Shown here: positions 7,792-16,230 of the stretch, piece by piece | Layout: the number at the start of each line of letters is the position of its first letter | How positions within the stretch are numbered: the stretch's first letter is position 1 | Assembly (NCBI GenBank): GCA_037441225.1 | Contig: JBBISU010000040.1 | Coordinates: 1-26,158 of the forward strand | DNA from: JBBFMJ01 sp037441225 | GTDB lineage: Bacteria > Acidobacteriota > Thermoanaerobaculia > UBA2201 | DNA: 26,158 nucleotides | Direction of reading: 5' to 3' | Notes under the pieces: model-generated | Told to the model about the DNA's origin: nothing | Database searches by the model: none | The model's input: the letters and a program-made list of their open reading frames with translations, nothing else | Translations under genes and position numbers: made by a program

Positions 7792-8790
7792 TCAAGGATT
7801 TATTACAAATTTCAAACCTTCCCCTTTTATAACTTTCTCCATAACAGGTGGGAGTTCTTTTAATTTATGATAGCCAGAAAATATTTTCTTCAAATTTAAC
7901 TTCCCTTCTGAAATTAAATCATATGCCTCTAATACTGCTTTTCTATCATAATGAAAACTTCCATAAATTAAGTTTTGATTATAATGCAACTTTGCTCCAT
8001 CAAATTTTAAATAAAAATTTTTTTGAAAACCAGCAAAGAGGCAAATCTTTCCACCTTTTCCAATTAACTTCATAGCACTTTCAAAACCATTTCTTGTGGC
8101 ACTGCATTCTATTATAAAATCAAAAGGATAATAATTTTTTTCCCAGCCCTTTTCTGAAAAAATTGTCTTAAAATTTAATTCTTCATAAATTTTTAATCTT
8201 TCTTTATTTATATCACAGACATATACATCATAACCCCTATACTTTGAATAAACTGAATGGAGAAAGCCCATAGGACCTGCACCAATTATTAAAACCTTCA
8301 AATTTAAATCTTTTATAATATTTTGAGAAAAAACAACAGAAGCAAGTGGATCCAAGAGAGCTCCTTCTTCAAAGGTAATATTTTTTGGCTTTTTAAATGT
8401 TGAATTTTTGACTATCCTTTTTGGAATTAATATATATTCTGCAAAAGCACCCCATACCTTTTCTTCAAATAAATTTTCACATTGATTTTCAAGACCTTTT
8501 AAACAATATTCACATTTAAGACAAGGAGAAGATATAGGAAATAATACTTCATCTCCTTCTTTTAAAAATCCAACTCCTTTTCCCTTTTCTGCAACAATCC
8601 CTGATGCCTCATGGCCAAAAAGAGAAGGAAAAGGAAATTGAGGGTGTCCCCTTTTGTACATTTTCGTATCTGTCCCACAGGTTAAAGCAGATTTGACTTT
8701 TACAAGAATTTCCCCTTCCTTTGGCTCTTTTTCTATTTCAACTAAATTTAATTTTTCAACATCTTCTAAGAGATATGCAAAAAATTTCAT
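7792..8790 (-). CDS. Zinc-dependent alcohol dehydrogenase (MDR family)
   Basis: 332 residues from the ATG at 8790. That ATG forms an ATGA overlap with the stop of the upstream gene, so it is preferred to the TTG two codons earlier (8796). Residues below are counted from the TTG. The catalytic zinc site shows C40 (ALTCGTDT) and H62-E63 (FGHEASGIV). The structural zinc cysteines are C92, C95, C98 and C106. VLIIGAGPMG (about 168-177) is the nucleotide-binding loop. The layout is that of the sorbitol/threonine dehydrogenase branch, oxidising a secondary alcohol with NAD(P). The exact substrate is unknown. It is co-transcribed with the receiver/CoA-transferase gene and may supply or use an alcohol linked to that acyl-CoA pathway (inference). 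Confidence 0.88.
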   Translation of the reverse strand: MKFFAYLLEDVEKLNLVEIEKEPKEGEILVKVKSALTCGTDTKMYKRGHPQFPFPSLFGHEASGIVAEKGKGVGFLKEGDEVLFPISSPCLKCEYCLKGLENQCENLFEEKVWGAFAEYILIPKRIVKNSTFKKPKNITFEEGALLDPLASVVFSQNIIKDLNLKVLIIGAGPMGFLHSVYSKYRGYDVYVCDINKERLKIYEELNFKTIFSEKGWEKNYYPFDFIIECSATRNGFESAMKLIGKGGKICLFAGFQKNFYLKFDGAKLHYNQNLIYGSFHYDRKAVLEAYDLISEGKLNLKKIFSGYHKLKELPPVMEKVIKGEGLKFVINP

Positions 8791-10496
8791 TCCCAAATCT
8801 TTCTTGCCTTTGCTTCTTCAATTAGCATATCCTTAAAATTTGGATGGGCAAGTTCAATAATTGCTCTTGCTCTTTGTTGCAATGTCTTTCCATGTAAATC
8901 AACAATTCCAAATTCTGTACATAAATAATGTATATCTGCTCTTGATGTAACAACTCCCGCACCGGGTTTTAATTTTGGAACAATCCTTGAAACAGTATCG
9001 TTTTTTGTTGTAGAAGGAAGGGCTATTATTGGCTTTCCCCCTTTTGCCATAGCTGCACCTCTTATAAAATCAACCTGACCACCAAAGCCAGAATAAATTG
9101 TTGTTCCAATTGAATCAGAGCAAACCTGCCCTGTTATATCTACTTCAATGGCAGAATTAATTGCTACCATATTATCATTTTGGCAGATTATCCTTGGATC
9201 ATTTACATAGTTTACAGGATGGAGTTCAATTAAAGGATTGTGATCAACAAATTCATAAAGTTCTTTAGAACCATATACAAAAGTTCCAATTATCTTATTT
9301 TTATGTAATGTCTTTTTTGCATTAGTTATAATTCCTTTATTAAATGCCTTAATCAAACCATCAGAGACCATCTCTGTGTGGATACCTAAATCCTTTTTCC
9401 CTTCCAGTTGGGCTAAAACAGCATCAGGAATTCCACCTATTCCCATCTGTAAAGTTGAACCATTTTGAATTAAATCAGCAATAAAGGCACCAATCTTTTT
9501 TTCAACTTCTATTGCACCTCTTCCCTTTAACTCAAGAATATCTTCTGAAACCTCTACAATTTTATCAAAACGAGAGATGTGAATAAAGTTATCTCCCATA
9601 ATGTAGGGCATTTTTTCATTTACCTGGGCAATTAACTTTTTTGCACATTCTGCAGCTGCAAGTGAACCAAGGCATTCAACTCCTAAACTTACAAAACCAT
9701 GTTCATCGGGCTTTGATACATGTAAAATTGCTACATCCAATTTTACTTTTCCACTATAAAAAATCGAAGGTATTTCATGCAAAAAAATTGGCATATATTC
9801 TGAATAACCTAACGAAATTGCTTCTCTGTCAGCAGGACCAACAAATAAAGATAAATGCCTAAAAGGACTTGAGGGGTCTTTTACATTTAAAATATCCTCC
9901 CCTGCCAACAAGACATGTATCAAATTTAATCTTTTAAATCTATCCCTTTGGTTATACAATGCTCTTTCCATTGCAAGAGGAGTTGCTGCATTTGCTGAGA
10001 TATAAACATTGTCTCCATCTTTTATAATTTCAATTGCTTCCTCAGGTGAACATAACTTTCTTTTATACTCATGCATCCAAGCGGGTTCCTTCATACTTTG
10101 AAAAGACACAAAACTTTCCTTTTTTCTTTTTTCAATTTCTTCAATTGCCCTTTTTACTGCATCCCTTAACTCCTGTGGCTCAAAGGGCTTTGTAATGTAC
10201 TGAAATACTCCTTCCTGAATTGCCTGAACAGCTTCTTTCAAATTAGGATAACCAGTAATCAATATGACTTCCATTTCCTTTTTTATCTCTTTTGCTTTTC
10301 TAAACAGCTCTATTCCGCTCATTGTTGGCATAACAACATCTGAGATTATTAAACTATAATCATTTTCTTTAAGCTCTAACAATGCTTCTTCTGGGTTTTG
10401 AAATAATTTTATTTCATAACCCATATTTTTTAGTATTTTATCACAGGACTGCAATATTACTTCTTCATCATCTACAATCAAAATTTTTGTTTTCAT
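8787..10496 (-). CDS. Response-regulator receiver domain fused to acetyl-CoA hydrolase/CoA-transferase
   Basis: 569 residues in one uninterrupted frame. Residues 1-120 are a receiver domain with the acidic pocket (VDDEE), phospho-acceptor D53 (SDVVMP), T81 (LITGYP) and K103 (ITKPF) all present. After a charged linker, residues 140-569 form an acetyl-CoA hydrolase / 4-hydroxybutyrate CoA-transferase domain. It has the family segments QMGIGGIPDAVLAQLEG and GFGGQVDFIRGAA, and E374 in GIHTEMVSDG as the likely acyl-accepting glutamate. The start is certain: ATG with GGAGGGGG just upstream and a consensus promoter behind it. The fusion suggests that a sensor kinase controls CoA transfer directly; no kinase gene is nearby. 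It leads an operon with the dehydrogenase and is divergent from a PATAN gene. Each domain assignment is strong; the regulatory meaning is inference. Confidence 0.93.
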   Translation of the reverse strand: MKTKILIVDDEEVILQSCDKILKNMGYEIKLFQNPEEALLELKENDYSLIISDVVMPTMSGIELFRKAKEIKKEMEVILITGYPNLKEAVQAIQEGVFQYITKPFEPQELRDAVKRAIEEIEKRKKESFVSFQSMKEPAWMHEYKRKLCSPEEAIEIIKDGDNVYISANAATPLAMERALYNQRDRFKRLNLIHVLLAGEDILNVKDPSSPFRHLSLFVGPADREAISLGYSEYMPIFLHEIPSIFYSGKVKLDVAILHVSKPDEHGFVSLGVECLGSLAAAECAKKLIAQVNEKMPYIMGDNFIHISRFDKIVEVSEDILELKGRGAIEVEKKIGAFIADLIQNGSTLQMGIGGIPDAVLAQLEGKKDLGIHTEMVSDGLIKAFNKGIITNAKKTLHKNKIIGTFVYGSKELYEFVDHNPLIELHPVNYVNDPRIICQNDNMVAINSAIEVDITGQVCSDSIGTTIYSGFGGQVDFIRGAAMAKGGKPIIALPSTTKNDTVSRIVPKLKPGAGVVTSRADIHYLCTEFGIVDLHGKTLQQRARAIIELAHPNFKDMLIEEAKARKIWE

Positions 10497-10517
10497 ACCC
10501 CCTCCGTATTTTTTTAT

Positions 10518-10546
10518 ATTTTAAACCCTATTCTTCATTTTGTCAA
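10518..10546 (-). promoter_or_regulatory. Promoter of the receiver/CoA-transferase operon
   Basis: On the minus strand TTGACA (10546-10541), exactly 17 bases, then TAAAAT (10523-10518). The leader then carries GGAGGGGG before the ATG at 10496. The same TTGACA-17-TAAAAT pair precedes dnaA. It lies back to back with the promoter of the divergent PATAN gene. Confidence 0.75.
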
Positions 10547-10560
10547 CAATTATATCAAAC

Positions 10561-10590
10561 TTGAAATTCTTTTAATTTTTATGTTAAAAT
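10561..10590 (+). promoter_or_regulatory. Promoter of the PATAN gene, predicted leaderless
   Basis: TTGAAA (10561-10566), 18 bases, then TAAAAT (10585-10590) preceded by TG-T, an extended -10. Only 7 bases separate the -10 from the ATG at 10598, so transcription should start at or next to the A of the start codon. No Shine-Dalgarno is present. Confidence 0.6.
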
Positions 10591-10597
10591 TAAAATA

Positions 10598-11719
10598 ATG
10601 AAACAGACGCTTATTCTTGAAGGAAACCTGGCAAATCTATTTATCCCAGACATTTTATCTTTCATCAATATAATAAGAAAAACAGGAAGGTCTGATTTTT
10701 TTAAAGGGCACTGGGAAGTTAATATTTTTTGGAAAAATGGTGAAATTGTTTTTGCTACTTCAAACAGGGAAGAAGATTCCTTAGGAAGATTTCTTTTAAG
10801 AAATGGAAAAATTTCAAAAGAACAATATGAAGAATCACAAAAATATATGAAACCCGGAGCAAAACATGGAAAAGTTCTAATTAAACTTGGTTTTATTACT
10901 CCAAAAGATTTATGGTGGGGAGTAAAAGAGCAAGTTCTTGAAATTATTTATCAACTATTTTCATGGAAAGAAGGAAAATTTTTGTTTTTTGAAACAAACG
11001 AAGAAGATTTTCACCAGAGAATCTTTCTTGATTTAAATACAACAAATATTATTATGGAAGGTGCAAGGCGACTTGATGAATGGAAAATAATAAAAGAAAA
11101 AATACCAAATTTGGAAGTTGTTTTTCAAAAAGTCCCTCAAGAGGAAGAATATATTAATAATTTAAATTTAAATGAAATTGAAAGAAAGGCATTAAATTTG
11201 GTTGACGGTAAAAGGAATATTTATGATATAATTCAAGAATTAAATATATCTGAATTTGAAACCCATAAAATTTTATATTCTTTAAGTATTGCCCAGCTTA
11301 TATCATCTGTTTCAAAACCCCAGGAACTGAAAATTGATGAAGAAGATCAGCCATATTTGTTAAAAGTGGCAAAAAGATATAACAACTTATTTCAAAGAAT
11401 TTTTAATGATTTGGCTAAATCAATTGGTGATGCAGAAGCACAAATTACAATGAATAATATTTTAAAACAAAACCCTCTTTCAATGGAGCTATTTCAAGAT
11501 ACAATATTTGATAAGAGTGGAAAATTTGATGAAAATTCTTTAATTGCAAATATCTCAGAACTTCCATATGGAGAAAGATTACAAGTATTAGACGAAACAT
11601 TAAATACAATTTTATCTTATCTTTTATTTGAGGTATCAAGACATTTAGACAAGGAATCAAAAACAAAACTCTACAGTTATATTTCAGATGAAAAAAGAAT
11701 ATGGAATGATAAATTCTAA
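10598..11719 (+). CDS. PATAN/DUF4388-domain protein
   Basis: 373 residues, no signal peptide or membrane segment. Residues 5-130 match the DUF4388 (PatA N-terminal, PATAN) pattern. An opening GNLANLFIPDILSF and a KTGRSDF segment are followed by VNIFWKNGEIVFA, then LGRFLLRNGKISKEQ and KVLIKLGFI, which resemble short paired repeats. Residues 190-240 resemble a small winged helix (LVDGKRNIYDIIQELNISEFETHKILYSL). The C-terminal third is helical and unrecognised. PATAN proteins are usually found with, or fused to, response regulators as signalling adaptors. Here the gene is divergent from a receiver-domain fusion, with 101 bases between them, so a partnership is plausible but unproven. Confidence 0.75.
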   Translation: MKQTLILEGNLANLFIPDILSFINIIRKTGRSDFFKGHWEVNIFWKNGEIVFATSNREEDSLGRFLLRNGKISKEQYEESQKYMKPGAKHGKVLIKLGFITPKDLWWGVKEQVLEIIYQLFSWKEGKFLFFETNEEDFHQRIFLDLNTTNIIMEGARRLDEWKIIKEKIPNLEVVFQKVPQEEEYINNLNLNEIERKALNLVDGKRNIYDIIQELNISEFETHKILYSLSIAQLISSVSKPQELKIDEEDQPYLLKVAKRYNNLFQRIFNDLAKSIGDAEAQITMNNILKQNPLSMELFQDTIFDKSGKFDENSLIANISELPYGERLQVLDETLNTILSYLLFEVSRHLDKESKTKLYSYISDEKRIWNDKF

Positions 11720-11939
11720 TAATATACTATAGATTTAAATTTGAAAAACATATATTGACAATTTTTGTATTATCGTTTTAGTTAAATTTAAAAATGTAGA
11801 ATGTTTGTTTTTTACCTCAAGAAAATACAAAAAAATAGATATTATTTTTAAATCTACAGAAGAATTTAATTGACATAATTTTTTAATTAGAAATTATTAT
11901 TTAATAAAAATTAAATATTTTCAAAATTAAATTATATAG
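11720..11939. other. Very AT-rich gap between the PATAN gene and pgi
   Basis: 220 bases between converging genes. It holds a spaced inverted repeat (11728-11858) and two orphan TTGACA strings on the plus strand (11755, 11870), neither with a convincing -10 or a gene downstream. No gene, terminator hairpin or RNA is recognised. Confidence 0.5.
11728..11858. repeat. Spaced inverted repeat CTRTAGATTTAAA
   Basis: TAGATTTAAA (11730-11739) is perfectly inverted as TTTAAATCTA (11847-11856). The match extends outward to 12 of 13 bases. The arms are 107 bases apart. It may be a remnant of a small element or chance in AT-rich DNA. Confidence 0.35.
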
Positions 11940-13148
11940 TTATTTTATTATTTCCTTTAATTTTTCATAAGTTATTTTTTTTGATAATTCTACAGCTGGC
12001 TGATTAAAGGTATCCACTCCAATTTTCAAAGAAGTGTAATGACAAAGGAGCATAAAAAAAGATAAAAGCTTCCCAATTTCATATTCATTTCTTTTATTAA
12101 AATCCAAAAGTAAAACTTCAACACCCTTTTCTTTTAATGCTTCATAGACCCCTTCAGCTGACAACCTCAAATAATCATTTAAAATAATCCCTTTTAATTC
12201 CAAATTTATAAAACTTAAATCAGGAAATATCTTTGCCTTATCAACCCCTCTCCATATCCATGTAACTGAACTTTCCTTTACATCTGAAATCATTTGTAAA
12301 ATTGAGTGTTGATCTTGTGTTCCAATTGCAACACAAGGGATTTGTCCAAACTTTTCATCTTTTCCTAAGGATTCAGCCCATAATTGTTGAAACCACCTGC
12401 CAAGATTATATAAATAGCTTCCATAAGTGAAGATTACCAGTGGTTTAAAAGGATTTTTAAACAAAATTTGAGAGGTAGAAGATATTATATTTTTTTTTGG
12501 TTCAAAATTTAAAAGTCCTATTGAATCCTTTGCTCCTTTTAATAATTTTTCTATCTTTATGCCTTCAAATAAAAGAGGAAATAAACCAACAGGGGAAAAA
12601 ACAGAAAACCTTCCAGATAAATCTTCTGGCATAAAAAGAATATTTATATTATTTTCCTTTGCCCATTTGCTTAAAATATTTTCTTTATCGGATGTAACTA
12701 CGACAACCTTTTTTATCCAGCTATCTTTGTAAACTCCTTTTAGATCATCTAAAAGAGTAGAAAAGAGAAGGTTTGTTTCAAGGGTCTTTCCACTCTTAGA
12801 TATAACACAGACACCACAATTTCCTTTCCTTAAAATCTTTTTTGCCTTTTTTATTTTCTTTGAATCAATATTGTCTAAAAAGTAAAGGTTTCTTATTTTA
12901 TCTCGACAAAAATCCACAATTGCTTCTGTCCCAAGAATAGAACCGCCAATGCCAATTACAATTAAATTTTTAAACTCTCCTTTTAATTTTTCAAATAATT
13001 TTTTTGATTCTTCAAAGCCCTCCTCTTCTTTGATAACTCTTAAATAAGGTGCATTCATTTCATAAATATTTTTCAATAAATTTCTTTCAAGTTCTAAATT
13101 TTCAATTTTAACTTTCCTGGGGGTTGGATAAATTTTTATTCTTACCAT
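11940..13148 (-). CDS. pgi: Glucose-6-phosphate isomerase
   Basis: 402 residues, shorter than the roughly 450 of Bacillus-type and 550 of E. coli-type enzymes but containing the core. It interconverts glucose-6-phosphate and fructose-6-phosphate in the cytoplasm. GIGGSILGTEAI and SKSGKTLETN bind the sugar phosphate. WFQQLWAESLGK carries the isomerase signature and catalytic Glu, and GTQDQHSILQ the catalytic His. The ATG overlaps the end of tal by 7 bases. It is the last gene of the dnaA-dnaN-gyrB-gyrA-tal-pgi run. Fructose-6-phosphate also links it to the upstream transaldolase. Confidence 0.94.
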   Translation of the reverse strand: MVRIKIYPTPRKVKIENLELERNLLKNIYEMNAPYLRVIKEEEGFEESKKLFEKLKGEFKNLIVIGIGGSILGTEAIVDFCRDKIRNLYFLDNIDSKKIKKAKKILRKGNCGVCVISKSGKTLETNLLFSTLLDDLKGVYKDSWIKKVVVVTSDKENILSKWAKENNINILFMPEDLSGRFSVFSPVGLFPLLFEGIKIEKLLKGAKDSIGLLNFEPKKNIISSTSQILFKNPFKPLVIFTYGSYLYNLGRWFQQLWAESLGKDEKFGQIPCVAIGTQDQHSILQMISDVKESSVTWIWRGVDKAKIFPDLSFINLELKGIILNDYLRLSAEGVYEALKEKGVEVLLLDFNKRNEYEIGKLLSFFMLLCHYTSLKIGVDTFNQPAVELSKKITYEKLKEIIK

Positions 13149-13795
13149 TTAAGTCCTGCCTTTTTATAATCCTCTAAAAATCTTTTAATCCCTACATCTG
13201 TTAAGGGATGTTTAAAAATTTGTTTTAAAGTTGAAAAAGGCATTGTTGAAATATGGGCACCTTGAAGTGCTGCAATCCTAACATGTTCAGGATTTCTTAT
13301 AGAAGCAACAATAACTTCTGTTTCAAAATTATAATTTTGAAAAATTTGAAGGATTTCAGAAACAATTTCCATCCCGGGATTTCCAACATCATCAAGTCGC
13401 CCAACAAAAGGAGAAACATAACTTGCCCCTGCCTTTGCTGCAATTAAAGCTTGCAGTGGTGAAAAAATTAAAGTAACATTTACTTTAATCCCTTCATCAC
13501 TTAAAAACTTGCAACTCTTTATCCCTTCTTCTGTCATTGGTATCTTAATCACAATATTTTTTGAAATTGAAGACAACTCTTTTGCTTCTCTTGCCATTCC
13601 TTCAAAGTCCTCTGCCAAAACTTCTGCACTTATAGGACCTCTTACAATTTCAGCAATTTCTTTAATCCTTTCCCTATAATTTTTGCAACCCTCTTTTGCA
13701 ATTAAAGTTGGGTTTGTTGTAACTCCATCCACCATATTCCATTCCAAACCTTTTTTTATCTCTTCCAATGAAGCAGTGTCTAAAAATATCTTCAT
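13142..13795 (-). CDS. tal: Short-type transaldolase / fructose-6-phosphate aldolase family
   Basis: 217 residues, the size of the compact TalC/MipB family. K84 in NIVIKIPMTEEG is the Schiff-base lysine; FLDTASLEEI and DGVTTNPTLIAKEG are the family's N-terminal motifs. It moves a dihydroxyacetone unit between sugar phosphates in the pentose phosphate pathway. Transaldolase and fructose-6-phosphate aldolase activities cannot be told apart by eye, though the former is commoner. The ATG overlaps the gyrA stop as ATGA, and its own end overlaps pgi by 7 bases. Confidence 0.93.
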   Translation of the reverse strand: MKIFLDTASLEEIKKGLEWNMVDGVTTNPTLIAKEGCKNYRERIKEIAEIVRGPISAEVLAEDFEGMAREAKELSSISKNIVIKIPMTEEGIKSCKFLSDEGIKVNVTLIFSPLQALIAAKAGASYVSPFVGRLDDVGNPGMEIVSEILQIFQNYNFETEVIVASIRNPEHVRIAALQGAHISTMPFSTLKQIFKHPLTDVGIKRFLEDYKKAGLKW

Positions 13796-16230
13796 TCTTC
13801 TTCCTCCTCTTTTGGTAATTTTATAACATCTGTTATTTTATCTTCTGCTCCTAAATCCACAAGGCGAACACCTTGACTTGACCTATGATATTTAGAAATT
13901 TGTGAAACCTTTAACCTAATTATCTTTCCAAATTCAGTTACAATTATTATTTCATCTTCTTCTGAAACTTCCAAAATCCCTAAAACAGGTCCGTTTTTTT
14001 CTGTTATTTTCACATTTATAATTCCATAGCCACCCCTCTTTTGTACCCTATATTCATTAAGGGCAGTCCTCTTTCCATATCCCTTCACACAAACAGTTAA
14101 AATATCTTTATTTTCTTCAATAACTTCCATCCCAACAACCCTGTCATCTTTTCTTAATCTAATCCCTGTAACACCAATTGCAACCCTTTGCATCTCCCTA
14201 ACATCCTTTTCTTCAAAACAAATTGAATAGCCCGCTTCCGTAGCAATAAAAATTTTAGAGCCCTTCTTCAAAAGGCGAACTTCAACCAAATCATCCCCTT
14301 CTTCAATCTTAATTGCTTGAATTCCTGTCTTTCTTATATTTGAATAATTTTTAAGGGAAGTCCTTTTTACCTTTCCCAATTTTGTTGCAAAAAGAAGTGA
14401 CAAATCTTCTTCAAAGTTTCTAATATCTAAAATTCTCACAACCTTTTCACCTTCTTGAAGGTTTAAAAGATTTACTATATGGTTTCCTTTCCCAGTAGCC
14501 CCAACCTCTGGAATTTCATATGCCTTAAGCCAGTAAACCTTTCCAAAATTTGTGAAAAATAATATAAAATCATGGGTTGATGCCACATATGCTTGAGATA
14601 AAAAGTCCTCCTGCCCAGTGGACATTCCAATCCTTCCCTTCCCCCCTCTGTGTTGAATTTTATAAGTTGTAAGAGCTGTCCTTTTAATATAACCTTTATG
14701 GGAAATTGTTATCACCATATCTTCTTCTGCAATAGTATCTTCTAAGTTTATCTCCTCCATTTTTTCCTGAATAATTGTCCTTCTATCATCTCCATATTTT
14801 TCTTTAATTTCTTTGAGTTCTTTTTCAATTATATCTTTAATCCTTTCCTCAGAAGATAAAATATCTTTTAAATCTTCTATTAACTTCAAAACATTTTTAT
14901 ATTCTTCAAGGATTTTTTCCCTTTCAAGCCCTGTAAGTTTTTGAAGTTTTAAATCCAAAATTGCATTTGCTTGAATCTCTGTCAAAGAAAAATTTTCCTG
15001 TAATTTTTTTCTTGCTTCTTCAACTGTCTTTGAAGCCCTTATAAGGGAAATAACTTTATCAAGATTATCTAAGGCAATTTTAAAACCCTCTAAGATATGT
15101 GCCTTTTCTTCTGCTTTTTTTAAATCAAAAGAACACCTTCTATAAATAATCTCTTTTCTAAAATTTAAAAACAATTCAATGAGCTTTCCAATTGGAAGGA
15201 TCTGTGGTTGCTTTCCTACAAGGGTCAGCAATTGAATTCCAAAGGAAGTTTGCAAAGAAGTGTGCTTGTATAAATAATTTAAAATAACCTGTGCATTTAC
15301 ACCTTTTTTTAGTTCCAAAACAATCCTGATCCCTTCCCTTGAAGATTCATCCCTAATATCACTTATCCCTTCTAATTTTTCATTTTGTATAAGGTCTGCA
15401 ATGGAAGAGACAAGATTTGCCTTGTTTATTTGATAGGGAATTTCAGTTATTACAAGGTTTTCCCTATCCTTTCCTTTTTGCGTTTCAACAATTGCCTTTG
15501 ATTGAATTTTTATAGTTCCTTTACCTGTCTCATATGCTTCCCTTATCCCTTCCTTTCCATTTATAATCCCACCAGTTGGAAAATCAGGTCCAGGCATAAT
15601 TTCAAGAATTTTATCAATTGTATAATCTGGGTTTCTTAATATATAAATGCAAGTATCAATAAGTTCCCTTAAATTATGGGGAGGGATATTTGTTGACATT
15701 CCGACTGCAATACCAGAAGAACCATTTGCTAAAAGATTTGGAAAACGAGCTGGTAAACTTAAGGGTTCTTTTAATGAACCATCATAATTTAAGGTCCAAT
15801 CAACAGTATCTTTATCAATATCTTCTTTTAAAAGCTCTTCTGCCAGAGAGGTAAGCCTTGCTTCTGTGTATCTCATTGCTGCTGGTGAATCCCCATCAAG
15901 GGAACCAAAATTTCCCTGTCCATCAATTAAGGGATACCTCATTGAGAATTCCTGAGCCATCCTGACCAATGTATCATAAAGGGCAGCATCTCCATGGGGA
16001 TGGTATTTACCCATACAATCACCAACTATCCTTGCTGATTTTTTGTAAGGTTTATGGCTTAAAATCCCACTCTCAAACATACTATAAATCAATCTTCTAT
16101 GGACTGGCTTTAATCCATCCCTTACATCAGGCAAAGCTCTTCCAACTATTACAGACATTGCATAGTCAATATAAGACTTTTGAATCTCTTCTTCTAATAA
16201 TATTGGCTGGATTGTTTTTATTTTAGACAT
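13792..16230 (-). CDS. gyrA: DNA gyrase subunit A
   Basis: 812 residues. GyrA cleaves and rejoins DNA in the gyrase A2B2 complex, which adds negative supercoils using ATP. Y121 in AAMRYTEARL is the DNA-linking tyrosine. The quinolone-determining loop reads HPHGDAALYD, with Ala82 where E. coli has Ser83 and Asp86 where it has Asp87. A GyrA box, QHRGGKG (526-532), marks it as gyrase rather than ParC; the second position is His instead of Arg. The beta-pinwheel C-terminal domain follows and ends in acidic residues. The ATG lies 8 bases inside gyrB, and the stop overlaps tal as ATGA. Confidence 0.97.
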   Translation of the reverse strand: MSKIKTIQPILLEEEIQKSYIDYAMSVIVGRALPDVRDGLKPVHRRLIYSMFESGILSHKPYKKSARIVGDCMGKYHPHGDAALYDTLVRMAQEFSMRYPLIDGQGNFGSLDGDSPAAMRYTEARLTSLAEELLKEDIDKDTVDWTLNYDGSLKEPLSLPARFPNLLANGSSGIAVGMSTNIPPHNLRELIDTCIYILRNPDYTIDKILEIMPGPDFPTGGIINGKEGIREAYETGKGTIKIQSKAIVETQKGKDRENLVITEIPYQINKANLVSSIADLIQNEKLEGISDIRDESSREGIRIVLELKKGVNAQVILNYLYKHTSLQTSFGIQLLTLVGKQPQILPIGKLIELFLNFRKEIIYRRCSFDLKKAEEKAHILEGFKIALDNLDKVISLIRASKTVEEARKKLQENFSLTEIQANAILDLKLQKLTGLEREKILEEYKNVLKLIEDLKDILSSEERIKDIIEKELKEIKEKYGDDRRTIIQEKMEEINLEDTIAEEDMVITISHKGYIKRTALTTYKIQHRGGKGRIGMSTGQEDFLSQAYVASTHDFILFFTNFGKVYWLKAYEIPEVGATGKGNHIVNLLNLQEGEKVVRILDIRNFEEDLSLLFATKLGKVKRTSLKNYSNIRKTGIQAIKIEEGDDLVEVRLLKKGSKIFIATEAGYSICFEEKDVREMQRVAIGVTGIRLRKDDRVVGMEVIEENKDILTVCVKGYGKRTALNEYRVQKRGGYGIINVKITEKNGPVLGILEVSEEDEIIIVTEFGKIIRLKVSQISKYHRSSQGVRLVDLGAEDKITDVIKLPKEEEEE

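Noticed and set aside
8788..8796. TTG at 8796 as start of the alcohol dehydrogenase
   Set aside because: The ATG at 8790 makes an ATGA overlap with the preceding stop and fits the family N-terminus; the TTG adds only two residues.
11755..11900. Orphan plus-strand promoters (TTGACA at 11755 and 11870) that might drive a small RNA
   Set aside because: No convincing -10 at 16-18 bases and no terminator hairpin in the gap; expected by chance in such AT-rich sequence.
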